Shown here: one piece after another, positions 48,397 through 57,856 of the stretch
Position numbering within the stretch: position 1 is the first letter of the stretch
Layout of the letters: every line of letters begins with the position of its first letter
DNA from: Acuticoccus sp. MNP-M23
GTDB lineage: Bacteria > Pseudomonadota > Alphaproteobacteria > Rhizobiales > Amorphaceae
DNA length: 64,000 nucleotides
Direction: 5' to 3'
NCBI RefSeq assembly: GCF_031195445.1
Contig: NZ_CP133480.1
Span: 2,534,501-2,598,500 of the forward strand
The notes under the pieces: model-generated
Databases searched by the model: none
Told to the model about the DNA's origin: nothing
Seen by the model: only the letters and a program-made list of their open reading frames with translations
Position numbers and translations under genes: made by a program

Positions 48397-49434
48397 TTGA
48401 GCGCTTCAAGGAAAAACTCTGAGGTGGCGCGGGCGCGTCCCGATCCCGCGCCGAAGCCGGACTATCGCTCGCTTGAATTCTGGTTGATCGACGGCGATGC
48501 GCGTCCCTGGAAACAAGCCGCCATCAATGTTGTGGCCATCCTCGGGCTTCCGGTCGCGCTGGGCTTTCTGTTCGGGCCGACTGTGGCGATCGGCGGCTTC
48601 CTCGGCGCGCTCCCGGGCACGATCGGGTCGCGACGCTGCGGCCCGCGCAATACCGCGCCGTTCGTGATCCTGTCGGGTCTTGCGGGGTTGCTGACGCTGC
48701 ATTTCAGCGCCTTCGCTCCGGCCATCGGTGCAGCGCTTGCCATGGTCGCCGGCCTTGCGGGCCGACGCGGGATTTCTGCACCAGCAATCTTCTCGGTCGT
48801 TGTCTGGACGATCTACACGAGTTCCCTTGTTCCTGCGGAAGATGGCCTGCAAGTGGCCGCGGCTCAGCTCGGCGGACTGTTGTGGAGCATCGGGGTCGTC
48901 ACGATATTCGGCACCACCGGAGAAGAGACCGATTCAGCGCCGTCGCGCACCTATGCGATCACGTTCGGCGTGCTGTTCGCCACCGGCATCGCTTTTGCGA
49001 CGTGGGTTGCGCAGAACATACTGACGCAGCACGGGTTCTGGTTCCCGCTGTGCCTCGCGCTCCTGAGCCTGCCACCGCATCATCGCTATTTCACGCGTGC
49101 CCTGAAACGCGTGATCGGCACCGCGATCGGCAGTCTGGCGGCATTCCTTCTCAGCGATCTCGACCCGCCGACCCTGTTGGTGACGGTGGCCGCCATTGCC
49201 GGTTTTCTTGCCACGCAGCGCTTGATGCCCAGATCTCAGCTTATCGGTTCTGCCGCAATCACCTTCGCGCTCGTCCTCTTCATCGGCGAACATTCGCCTG
49301 TTTCGCAAATCGCCATCGCGCGGCTGCTCGATTTCGCGGCCGGGGCGGGGCTGGCGATGGGTCTTGCTCTATGCGGTGTCGCGGTCTTGCGCCTGGCCGA
49401 CAAGGATGCACTCAGGGCCTTGCAGCAACGATAG
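48397..49434 (+). CDS. FUSC-like integral membrane protein
   Basis: About 345 residues with ten or so hydrophobic segments in two halves. The first half has VVAILGLPVALGFLFG, LSGLAGLLTLHF and ALAMVAGLAG; the second has YAITFGVLFATGIAFATW, LCLALLSLPPHHRYFTRALKRVIGTA and SAAITFALVLFI. The segment FTRALKRVIGTAIGSLAAFLL resembles the conserved repeat of the fusaric acid resistance/aromatic acid exporter family (FUSC), but the protein is about half the usual length. TTG 48397 is chosen as start: GGAG is 8 bases upstream. GTG 48382 is an alternative. An efflux role is a guess. Confidence 0.6.
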   Translation: MSASRKNSEVARARPDPAPKPDYRSLEFWLIDGDARPWKQAAINVVAILGLPVALGFLFGPTVAIGGFLGALPGTIGSRRCGPRNTAPFVILSGLAGLLTLHFSAFAPAIGAALAMVAGLAGRRGISAPAIFSVVVWTIYTSSLVPAEDGLQVAAAQLGGLLWSIGVVTIFGTTGEETDSAPSRTYAITFGVLFATGIAFATWVAQNILTQHGFWFPLCLALLSLPPHHRYFTRALKRVIGTAIGSLAAFLLSDLDPPTLLVTVAAIAGFLATQRLMPRSQLIGSAAITFALVLFIGEHSPVSQIAIARLLDFAAGAGLAMGLALCGVAVLRLADKDALRALQQR

Positions 49435-49623
49435 GCGCGCGGGGGCGGGGCGAGAGAGCCCGGTGCGGCTGGGTGCTCCCAATGAGTCCGACGGTGTCCC
49501 CATGGTTTCAAGCCACTGCCGGGATCTGCTGATCGGTTCTATCCCCGGTGGCGACGAAGGCAGCACCGCACTCAGAGACCGTTTGAGAAAGGGACTCCGT
49601 TTCGCGCGGGTTCGTGATTCACA

Positions 49624-50000
49624 CTCTAGATGTGGACCAAACGAACGCGAAGCCGGCTGGCTGCCATCGAACGCAAGACCAAGCGATATCGTGCGACCTG
49701 ACGGATACGGGTTGGGAGCGGATCGTGCCGCTGCTGCCGACGCAGGGCCGGCGGGGGCGCAAGCACGTGACGGACCTACGGGAGGTACTCAATGCGATCC
49801 GCTACATGGGTCCGCTCAGGCGGCGGCTGGCGCATGTTGCCTAAAAACTTCCCGCCCTGGCAGGCGAACTATTGGTAATTTCGCCGGTTCATCCGGCTAA
49901 TGCTGTTCCGCACCATCCACGACACGGCGCTGATGGTCGACCGCGAGCAATCCGGTCGCGAAGTCGGCCCCCGTGCCGGCGTGCTCGACAGCCAGCCGCG
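49624..50000 (+). pseudogene. IS5-type transposase, 5' remnant, disrupted
   Basis: The first frame reads CDLTDTGWERIVPLLPTQGR then DLREVLNAIRYMGP, the usual N-terminal part of IS5-group transposases (SDLTDAEWALIEPLLP, DLREVLNAI). After a deletion and frame change at about 49820 a second frame continues WRMLPKNFPPWQANYW, stops, then FRRFIRLMLFRTIHD, GREVGPRAGVLDSQ. The last part matches the GRE-x-SPTAGVIDSQ region that carries a catalytic Asp. At least one deletion/frameshift and one stop make it dead. No intact ends were found. Confidence 0.7.
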
Positions 50001-50199
50001 GTTTCGAGCAACGCATCTGTGTCACCGACGCCATGATCCATGCCCAGATGGGTGGCCTGCTCCTCCGACGCATTAGCGACTGACCGAAATTCCCAAATAG
50101 ACTCTAAGCGGAACAACAACGCGTCGGGCCTCGAGTTTAATTTAAAGTGCTTTCGGCCATAACATCAGACAAAGAGAGTTAGTGGATGCAAAGTGTTTC

Positions 50200-50712
50200 T
50201 CACCTGCACGAAGCACTCAACGTTTCAACTGCCTCTCGGGATCCGCTCAAGCTGAAAAGCATAAGATAGTTTCGTGTTGCATTATCGGAACATTCGTTGG
50301 CAGTACTATTTTTAGTCTCGCATGTGGCTGGAAATCGCACTGAAAGAACAGAGCCGGCTGATATTTGATCCAATAGTTCTGGGGTCGCACCAGAAGTCAG
50401 TGTGCTATTCGGCAGCGCAATGCTTGGGTAAGAGAATTTCAATTTGTGAGGTTCGCTAAAGTTGTCGACTTGTATCAACCAAACCGCTTCCGGTAAATCT
50501 CCAGCACCTCCAGAGCCGTACCAGCCAAGCAATAATTTTGGTGGCTGACATATAAGCAAAAAGCAGAAATCATTTACCGGACCTAAATCGCACGTAAACG
50601 CCGCCGAACCCCACCCCGAATTCAGATTGACCGCCCATGGGTCGGTCTGAGCCCAACTGACAGTCGGAACCAAAAGGCTGAGGAAGATGCTGAGTAGCCT
50701 GACAATTGGCAT
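50200..50712 (-). CDS. Secreted Cys-containing protein of unknown function
   Basis: A 170-residue product with a clear signal peptide (MPIVRLLSIFLSLLVPTVSW, cut near AQT) and a mature part with six cysteines (FTCDL, DFCFL, LICQ, ATCET, NECSD, ASCR), suggesting three disulfides in the periplasm or outside. I recognise no family. Base composition and codon use are clearly lower in GC than the surroundings, a sign of recent transfer. The region after the transposase remnant and before the integrase gene is the likely edge of an integrated element. AGAG sits 7 bases before the ATG. Confidence 0.6.
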   Translation of the reverse strand: MPIVRLLSIFLSLLVPTVSWAQTDPWAVNLNSGWGSAAFTCDLGPVNDFCFLLICQPPKLLLGWYGSGGAGDLPEAVWLIQVDNFSEPHKLKFSYPSIALPNSTLTSGATPELLDQISAGSVLSVRFPATCETKNSTANECSDNATRNYLMLFSLSGSREAVETLSASCR

Positions 50713-51090
50713 TATTTTGCTCTAATTGGAGTCTGAGTTTCTTTCAAGTATGCGAGGCGCTGTTTTCACTTTAGTGACGCAGAAAAGGTTCGCACAGGTA
50801 TTTTTCCGACCCCCGAGCTGCGGAGCCGCGGCCTTTCATTCAGCGTTGCGGCAAGCTGACAGAGAGATTGCTGCCATCTGTGCTTATGCATCAAAAGGTG
50901 AGTTGCGGCTAAGTAATTGTTTTTACTGATTTCTGTGCGCATGGCTGGGGCGGATGGCGCCTCAGACTGCAACCGTATAACCTATTGATACGCAGTAGAA
51001 TCAAAGGCTTGCAACCGGATTTGGGTCTGCGCTATGGGTCTGGAATGGGTCTGAACTAGCATTCTCAGCAGGCCCGGTGGAGGGCCTCAC
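50713..51090. other. Intergenic region before the integrase, 378 bp
   Basis: No supported gene and no tRNA recognised. It is AT-richer than the chromosome on its left. Its right part carries three TGGGTCTG repeats, and it likely contains the attachment site and the integrase promoter. Confidence 0.45.
51022..51053 (+). repeat. Three direct repeats upstream of the integrase gene
   Basis: TGGGTCTG occurs at 51022, 51035 and 51046. Short repeats just upstream of a tyrosine integrase gene often serve as arm-type integrase binding sites near the attachment site. The function is inferred from position. Confidence 0.5.
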
Positions 51091-52488
51091 ATGGCGGCAA
51101 GGGATCGCCGATATCTCGAACTCCATGGCGGATCGTGGAGGGTGGCAGTCAACGTCCCGAGGGACTTGAAGGACCATCTGGGCTCGAAGGTGAAGCGTCC
51201 TCTCCGCACAGACAGCCTTGAAGAGGCCAATCGCCTCAAGGGCCCTATCGTCTCAGAGATCCTGACGCTCTTCCAAGCCACCCGGAAAGGGATTGGCCAG
51301 CAAGCTTTCGACGCGAAGCAGACCGCTCGCGAGGACGCGCTGGCACTGAAGGCCTGGGTCGATGAGGCGGTCGACGACGACGACGAACACGAGATACGAA
51401 GCCTTGTGGTCTCCGACCACGTGGACGCGATCCTCGGTCAGCCCATTGGCACGGATCGCCACGGGGATCCGATATATCCCGAAGATCGTGATCAACGGGC
51501 GAGGACGGTACACGCCATTGCAGCCATGGGGCTGATCCCCATCGACAGCCTGCTGGCCGACTATCACGCACAGCGCGGGGACTATAAGGCCCGCACCAAG
51601 CTCGATGATGTCCGAGCGATCAAGTACCTCACCGAGTGGTGCGAGCGAAACAACGTCGTGCCGACCATCTCGCATATCGACCGTAGAACAGCTGGTCGCT
51701 TCATAGGCGATCTCCCTGCCTTGGCCGCGAGCGCTCAGAAAGAAGCTGGCACGAGGATCAGCAATCGGACATGCAACAAGTATATTTCCCGCCTATCGTC
51801 CTACTGGATGTGGCTGGTGAACCGGGGCCAAGCGAAAGCCAACATCTGGCGGGGCCAGTCACTCAAGGAGGAGACGCGTAGGGAAGGGCAAGTGGAGCGG
51901 CCCTTCACGGACGCGGAGATCAGCAAGCTGTTGAGTGGTGCCCCCGCACGTGGATCCCTCCTTCCGCTCATGAAGATCGCGGCGCTCACAGGGGCGCGAA
52001 TCGATGCGATCGTGCAGCTCAAGGTGTCGGACGTGGAGGGCGGCTGTTTCCGCTTCCGTCCACAGAAGAAGGAGAGATCCTCTAGGCTTGTTCCGATCCA
52101 CAGCAGCCTCGAGGCGATCGTTGAAGAGTTGGTGAAGGGCAAAACGCCAGTGCAGGATCTGTTCACCAAGCCCGATGGGTCACCTGAGTATCCAGAGCTT
52201 GAGCCGGGAGACCCTCGTGAGCGATCAATGCCGGCGGTGAAGGCCTTCACGCACTACCGCAGGAAGGTCGGCGTGGATGAGCAACTCCCCGGCCGCCGCC
52301 GCTCCCTGGTAAACTTCCACTCTTTCCGTCGATGGTTCGCGACCAAGGCGGAGGAAGCTGGGCAGCCGCTCCACATCATTGAATCAGTCACGGGCCACAC
52401 CAGGCAGGGAACACTTGCTGACCGATACTCGAAGGGCCCGTCGCTAGAGCAGCGCAGGGCGTGTGTCGAGGCGGTTAGGTTGCCGTAG
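51091..52488 (+). CDS. Tyrosine site-specific integrase
   Basis: A 465-residue phage/ICE-type integrase. The N-terminus (RYLELHGGSWRVAVNVPRDL) is the DUF6538-like arm-binding part common in alphaproteobacterial element integrases. A core-binding SAM-like domain follows at about residues 150-270 and the catalytic domain after that. The catalytic set is complete: R303 in LTGARIDAI, H410 and R413 in NFHSFRRWF, H436 in VTGHTRQG and nucleophile Y446 in DRYSKGP. It marks the left edge of an integrated element that carries the genes to its right. ATG 51091 is used, preceded by a GGAGG at 51077-51081. Confidence 0.94.
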   Translation: MAARDRRYLELHGGSWRVAVNVPRDLKDHLGSKVKRPLRTDSLEEANRLKGPIVSEILTLFQATRKGIGQQAFDAKQTAREDALALKAWVDEAVDDDDEHEIRSLVVSDHVDAILGQPIGTDRHGDPIYPEDRDQRARTVHAIAAMGLIPIDSLLADYHAQRGDYKARTKLDDVRAIKYLTEWCERNNVVPTISHIDRRTAGRFIGDLPALAASAQKEAGTRISNRTCNKYISRLSSYWMWLVNRGQAKANIWRGQSLKEETRREGQVERPFTDAEISKLLSGAPARGSLLPLMKIAALTGARIDAIVQLKVSDVEGGCFRFRPQKKERSSRLVPIHSSLEAIVEELVKGKTPVQDLFTKPDGSPEYPELEPGDPRERSMPAVKAFTHYRRKVGVDEQLPGRRRSLVNFHSFRRWFATKAEEAGQPLHIIESVTGHTRQGTLADRYSKGPSLEQRRACVEAVRLP

Positions 52489-52736
52489 GTGCCACGGTGC
52501 TTAGGAGAAGACTAGCCCGGAGTGCCCGTTATTTCCAGCGTTTCTGCGGGGTTTGGATGCCCGGACGGAGGCTTTGTGTAGCACCGCTGTGGGGTCCCTT
52601 CAAGAGACGAAGCGATAGCCGTTTCGAGCGCGAGACCAGCGATTATCTTTGCTATCGAGCACACACCGTCGAGGCCGTTGAGATGCAGGCAGTCCTGCTT
52701 GGAACTTGATGGGGCGCCTTGTAGTCTCTTGGGGAC

Positions 52737-55700
52737 ATGACGACCGGCAAACCCAAGTTCATCGAGCTCGATCGCGACTTCGTGTCGCTCGACGCCGCGC
52801 GCCGATACGGCTTGGACGATCTGGACATGCTTGGTCTGCTGGGGTCGTCGGCCCTCAAGTGGGCCAATCTGCTGGAGCGTAAGCGCGTCGTGGTGCTCGC
52901 GGGCGCCGAGAGTGGCAAGACCCAGGAGTTCCGTGAGCGCGTCAGCGTTTTGCGCGGCGCCGGGTCGTTCGCACAGTTCCTGACCATCGAGCGATTGGCG
53001 AGCGACGGAGTGGAGGCGTCGCTCAACATCACCGAGCGGGGACGGTTCGCAGCTTGGCAGGCAAGTGACGCGCCGGGGTGGTTCTTTCTGGACTCCGTCG
53101 ACGAGGCACGGATCAATCATCGTGACATCGATACGGCGCTCAACAGGTTCGCGATCGCGCTCGGAGCCGGATTCGACAGGGCACGGGTGTTACTATCGTG
53201 CCGGGGATCGGCTTGGGAGGGAACGGCGGACCTCGAGCGATTCACCCACACGCTTCCGGTTATCGCGCACCATGTAGCCCCGGTTCCGGTCGATCCCGAC
53301 GAGGCGCTATTCGCAAAGCCGACGGACAATGGCAACTCAGACGTCGTGCATAAAGGGGAGGATGACGCGGGCAGCCTCCACGACCAGGTGCTCGTCGTCG
53401 CGATGTCGAGCCTCAGCGCGGCCCAGCGCATTACCTTCGTCTCGGGGCTGAAGAACGTCGAGCCCGGCCGTTTCCTTGACGATATCGTGAAGCAGGGACT
53501 GGAGCGATACGCTGAACGTCCGGGCGACCTGCGCGCGCTGGCTCTCTATTGGGCACGGTACGGCAAATTCGGATCACTCACCGACATGAGCGAGTTCGCT
53601 ATCTCTGAGCGGCTGATCGAGCATGATAGGATGCGCGAGGCGGCCAGGCTCGTCACGGACGTGGACGCCCGCGCTGGCGTCGAGCGGCTGGCTGCGGCGA
53701 TGACACTGGCCAAGACGATGGAGCTCGTGCTTCCTACGGACGAAGCTGACACCGGCGACGGCGTCGATCCGTACGCAGTGCTCGCGGACTGGAGGCCAGA
53801 CGACGTCACGGGTCTGCTGCTTCGCGGCGTCTTCGCACCGGCGACGTTCTGCAGGCTGCGGTTCTATCACCGATCCGCCCAGGAGTATCTCGCCGCCTGC
53901 TGGTTCCTGAAGCTCGACCTGCCGGATTCCGAGCTCTACGCAATCTTCCTCGCGGAGGTCTTCGGGATCTCGACGGTTCCTCCATCTCTGCGCGCGGCCG
54001 CCGCGTGGATCGCAGGAAAGCACGTTGGTCTGCGCGACCACCTGCTCGAGCGCGAACCTCTCGTCCTGCTGGCGGCCGGCGACCCCGGGTCGCTGTCGAT
54101 ACCTGACCGTGTCCAGTTGCTAGAGACCTTCGCGGAGCAGCAGCGCAAGGGGCAGTCGCCGTTTCGCTTCATCGACCACCGGTCGCTCTGGATGTTCGCG
54201 GATCCGGCTCTCGCAGCGAGTATCAACGCCGCATTGGAGACCAACCGGCGCCCCAAGTTCCAGCTCGAGATGGTGCAGATTGTGGAGCTTGGGGCGATCG
54301 CTGGTTGCCGGGACGCCATGCGCCGGATCGCCCACGATGCCGGCGGCAGTCCCTATCTGCGGGTCCGCGCCGTCAGCGCGCTCGGCATCATTGGCGACGA
54401 TGCCGGGCTCGCGGAGGTCGCCATGCGCTTCAAGTCTGACCCCGGCCCGCTCGATCGCACGCTCGCTCCAGCGTTCGCGCAGGCGCTTTTCCCCAAACAC
54501 CTGACTATAGACGAGGTGCTGACGGTCGTTATGCGGACGCGTCCGGCGCGGCGTTATCAGGTGGAGGGCTTCCGTGACGAGCTGGCCAGCATCTTCGACT
54601 CCTGCCGATTGCTCGCCGATCAGGAGACGCTCGTGGATGGGCTTGCGGCTCTAGCGTTCGAGCCGCCCCTAGGTGACTGGCCTGCCGTATCCAGGCGTTA
54701 CGCTACCCTCGTCGAGCAACTGGGACCGCTTGTCCGCGCCGCGATCCTCGCGTTCGACGGCAAACCGCATCGCCCGGGACTGATCAGCCTGATCCGCGCT
54801 GTGGCGATGGAGCGCGAGGATCGCCACGAGGGACCGACGCTCCGTTCCCTCGTCGCGGCGAGGCCCACGCTCAAGCGCGCGGTGTTCCTCGCTGACATCG
54901 CGGCTGAAGTCGCGGCGGAGAAGCGTCCTGTCCGGCACATTGGTCAACTGGGATGGTTCGACCACCTGGCCTGGCAGGTGGATGACGGCGATGCAGGCTG
55001 GCTCGAGGACCTCCTGGCCAGCGGCGAGGAATCCGAACGTCTGGTCGCCCTTGACGCGCTCTACCGTCTGTCGCGCCAAGATAATTCAGTGATCGATCTC
55101 GACGCGCTCGCCAGGCGCATCGCCGGTGATGCGGGGCTCTCGGCCGTTCTCGCCGACGCGCGCAAACCGTTCGAGCCGACGCCGGAGATGCTGAAGCGTG
55201 AGTCCCAGATGACGGAAACCAAGTTGCAAATGGAACGCCGGCAGGCCGCGGCATGCGATGGACTCCGGGCGTTCCGGGCCGGACTGCAGGCAGATCCGGG
55301 TCAGCTGCATGACGAAGGCAAGCTGGCCAAGTGGCCTGGGGCGCACCCGCTCGCCCGGCTGACCGAATGGCTGCGCGGCCAGAAGTTCGGCAGCGGCTAC
55401 GATGGCGCGGCGCTGCAGTGGCGAAAGCTCGCACCGGCTTTCGGCGACGAAGTTGCAACAGGCTACCGCGACGGCATGACGCTCTTATGGAGACTGGTCC
55501 CTTCGGAACGCCCCAAGATCGACGGAAAGGGCCATCAATCGCGATACGACGTCGTCCTCTCCTTCGCGGGCATCGGGATCGAGGCCACGGAGAATCCGGA
55601 TTGGGCGGACGCGTTGAAGCGCGACGAGGTCGTCCGCGCCGCGGAGCACGCCTGCCGCGATGGGCAAAGCATTCCGGCATGGCTGGACACCTTGTTGCAA

Positions 55701-57149
55701 TGTCATCCCGAACAGGTAGCGCCGATTGTGCTCGCCGAGATGTCGAACGAGTGGAAGCAGTCACAGAATTACACACCATTCCTCGAGCGTGCGTCGCAAC
55801 GGATGGCGTTGGGGGCGCGGCTCCAGCGCGGGCTGACAGAACTGATATTAGGTCCTGCTCCGCGCGACGTGGCGCGGATCTCAACCGCTGCCGAGATCGT
55901 CGGACGGCTGGATCTGACGCGGCAAGAACGATCCGCTCTCCTGCGTTTGTCGGGCAGCCGCATCGCGAATTTCCGTAAGCGGGGCGACTGGATCTCGATC
56001 GGTCCGTATTTGCGTCTGCGGTTCCGGCTCGATCCTGCCGCCGGCGTGGCGACACTCGAAGACCTGTTGGGCAATCTCGAGGCCGGCAAGCACTGGCACG
56101 AAGCGTTCTCCCTGATGCGGTCGCTGTTCGACCGGCACCGCGGGTCGGTGGTCGATCCGGCCGTGCTGGGCCCGGACGTGCTCGCGAGGCTCGCCGAACG
56201 GACGTATTTGCTCGAGCAAAGGGCCACCAACTCGCCGTCCGGGGACGAGGAGGATGACGACAGTTCCTTCGACATTCACGATCCGCGCGAGGCGTTGCTT
56301 TCGAGCCTCGTGAGACTCGAGGGCGAACAGGCATACTACGCGGTGGTCCGTCTCGCGGAGCGGCCGGTGATCGCGCGGATCGCGCACCATATACGCGAGC
56401 GCGCGCGCGAGATCGCCGAACGCGCGGCTGATCGGCCGAACTGGACTGAAGCCCAGGTGCGCGCGTTTGAGACCCGGAAACTAGCGCCGATAGCCAACGG
56501 CAGCGATCTGCTCACACTGGTCTGCTCGCTTCTGGACACCCTTGATTGGGAGTTCCGCAAGGCGGACATGTCTGAACGCGCAGTGGTCGAGACGGCCAAG
56601 GATGAGGAAGCCGTCCAGGAGTGGCTCGGCACGACGCTCGCCCGCATGGGCGGCGGGCGCTTCCGGTGCGATCGAGAGACGCAGGTCGCCGCTAACCGCC
56701 GCCCCGACATCACCTTCACCGCGACACAGGTGCAGGTCCAGGTCGCGATTGAGGTCAAGCACAACGAGAAGGGATGGACGATGCCGGACCTCAGGTTCGC
56801 GCTCGCGACCCAGCTGTCGGAGCGATACCTCTATCCGTCTGGCCGGCGCCATGGGGTGCTGGTCATCACCAACCACCGCGACGCGAAGTTCTGGCGAGAT
56901 ATTCGCTCCGGCGAGCGGATCCGGTTCGGCAAGGCCATCGAGATGCTGCGGGCCGAGGCGGCTGGTATCACGTCCAACTCCGCCGGGCCTATCGAGGTGG
57001 CCGTTCGGGGTCTCGATGCCTCCCCCGGTCGTCGCCGGGTCGCCAACGCCAAGAATGGGCGGAGGTCGTCAGCGACGAAAAAGGACGTAATCGCACCGAA
57101 AGTGCGCAAGGCCGCCGCGAGTTCGGCGGCAAAAACGCGGAAGGTCTAG
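52737..57149 (+). CDS. NACHT-like NTPase with C-terminal PD-(D/E)XK nuclease motif (candidate defence protein)
   Basis: A 1470-residue protein. The Walker A loop AGAESGKT is at residues 55-62, and FFLDSVDEA (D119, D122, E123) is a NACHT/STAND-type Walker B. The middle (about 400-1250) is alpha-helical and repeat-like with no motif I can name, as in sensor regions of STAND proteins. The C-terminal 170 residues contain RRPDITF with D1324, then IEVKHNEKGW with E1339 and K1341: a PD-(D/E)XK endonuclease core. The tail is Lys/Arg/Ala rich. The pairing of an NTPase switch with a nuclease, next to an integrase, fits an antiphage effector in the manner of Avs/NACHT systems. The order sensor-middle, nuclease-last is opposite to most Avs proteins. 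The immediate ribosome binding site is weak. Confidence 0.85.
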   Translation: MTTGKPKFIELDRDFVSLDAARRYGLDDLDMLGLLGSSALKWANLLERKRVVVLAGAESGKTQEFRERVSVLRGAGSFAQFLTIERLASDGVEASLNITERGRFAAWQASDAPGWFFLDSVDEARINHRDIDTALNRFAIALGAGFDRARVLLSCRGSAWEGTADLERFTHTLPVIAHHVAPVPVDPDEALFAKPTDNGNSDVVHKGEDDAGSLHDQVLVVAMSSLSAAQRITFVSGLKNVEPGRFLDDIVKQGLERYAERPGDLRALALYWARYGKFGSLTDMSEFAISERLIEHDRMREAARLVTDVDARAGVERLAAAMTLAKTMELVLPTDEADTGDGVDPYAVLADWRPDDVTGLLLRGVFAPATFCRLRFYHRSAQEYLAACWFLKLDLPDSELYAIFLAEVFGISTVPPSLRAAAAWIAGKHVGLRDHLLEREPLVLLAAGDPGSLSIPDRVQLLETFAEQQRKGQSPFRFIDHRSLWMFADPALAASINAALETNRRPKFQLEMVQIVELGAIAGCRDAMRRIAHDAGGSPYLRVRAVSALGIIGDDAGLAEVAMRFKSDPGPLDRTLAPAFAQALFPKHLTIDEVLTVVMRTRPARRYQVEGFRDELASIFDSCRLLADQETLVDGLAALAFEPPLGDWPAVSRRYATLVEQLGPLVRAAILAFDGKPHRPGLISLIRAVAMEREDRHEGPTLRSLVAARPTLKRAVFLADIAAEVAAEKRPVRHIGQLGWFDHLAWQVDDGDAGWLEDLLASGEESERLVALDALYRLSRQDNSVIDLDALARRIAGDAGLSAVLADARKPFEPTPEMLKRESQMTETKLQMERRQAAACDGLRAFRAGLQADPGQLHDEGKLAKWPGAHPLARLTEWLRGQKFGSGYDGAALQWRKLAPAFGDEVATGYRDGMTLLWRLVPSERPKIDGKGHQSRYDVVLSFAGIGIEATENPDWADALKRDEVVRAAEHACRDGQSIPAWLDTLLQCHPEQVAPIVLAEMSNEWKQSQNYTPFLERASQRMALGARLQRGLTELILGPAPRDVARISTAAEIVGRLDLTRQERSALLRLSGSRIANFRKRGDWISIGPYLRLRFRLDPAAGVATLEDLLGNLEAGKHWHEAFSLMRSLFDRHRGSVVDPAVLGPDVLARLAERTYLLEQRATNSPSGDEEDDDSSFDIHDPREALLSSLVRLEGEQAYYAVVRLAERPVIARIAHHIRERAREIAERAADRPNWTEAQVRAFETRKLAPIANGSDLLTLVCSLLDTLDWEFRKADMSERAVVETAKDEEAVQEWLGTTLARMGGGRFRCDRETQVAANRRPDITFTATQVQVQVAIEVKHNEKGWTMPDLRFALATQLSERYLYPSGRRHGVLVITNHRDAKFWRDIRSGERIRFGKAIEMLRAEAAGITSNSAGPIEVAVRGLDASPGRRRVANAKNGRRSSATKKDVIAPKVRKAAASSAAKTRKV

Positions 57150-57153
57150 AGTA

Positions 57154-57842
57154 TCAATCTGGCAACGGGTCGGCGCCCCCGCTGCTTGCTTCGACTCGAG
57201 CATTCAGCTTCGCCTCGTAGTCGACCAGCTCGTATTGCCCGATTTGGTCCATCCGCGCGAATAGCCAGGACAGCCGGGCTACGTGGCCGTTCGGCGCGCT
57301 CCGGTTTCCGCTCCCAAGATCGCCTCGATCTCATATCTGCGCATTTCGCCTATGTTGTCCGCGCCGTGGAGGCGGCGGCTCGCCCGCATCGTCACGGTGT
57401 GGAGCGTCCGGATCACGCGGTGGTCGATGCGGGACGATGCGGCATCGTGGCGAGGGTAGCGCCGAGCGTGAGCGCGGCGGAAAGCGGAACGGCGGCGGCG
57501 TGCAACGTGCGGAGCTCTTTGCCGGTCGGAGTGCTCTTGATCTCGGCGGTGAGTGAGCACGCAAGCCTCAAGGGGAAATGTGCCTGCGTCCCTGATCAGC
57601 ACGGGCAAATGCACACCCCGGTCCGCGACCACGACGCTGTTCTGGTTCGACGTTCCCCCGTATGCCGAAACGATCTCCCCGGTGCCTATCGCGCAGCCGG
57701 GCGGCAGGAGCAGTTCGAGGAGTTCTCGCACCATGAGCTCCCATAGCTCCCCTTTTAACCCGCTGTGATTGACCTTCTGAAGCGAGCGGGCGACAGCGAC
57801 GGCGATCGCGGCAAGATTGATCATCAGGACTGGTAGGGGCAT
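57154..57842 (-). pseudogene. DUF6602-like gene, frameshifted
   Basis: Read from 57842 on the minus strand, the first frame gives HSGLKGELWELMVRELLELL, then CAIGTGEIVSAYGG and FPLEACVL. This is the GE-RE-x-LR, GTGEV, P-E-x-V pattern of DUF6602. At about 57550-57560 the sequence has CTCA twice. Skipping one copy continues as LTAEIKSTPTGKELRTLHAAA, the expected EVKS-type acid-Lys motif of a nuclease-like fold; as it stands the frame changes. Further shifts are needed to reach a plausible C-terminus (ARLSWLFARMDQIGQYELVD) ending at 57154. The expected Asp in the SNQNSVVV segment is Asn. It lies 14 bases past the HEPN gene stop, so the two were one operon. Confidence 0.65.
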
Positions 57843-57856
57843 GCACCATGCTGCTC

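Noticed and set aside
50940-51060. tRNA gene as integration target before the integrase
   Set aside because: I looked for a TTCGA-type T-arm and CCA end and found neither.
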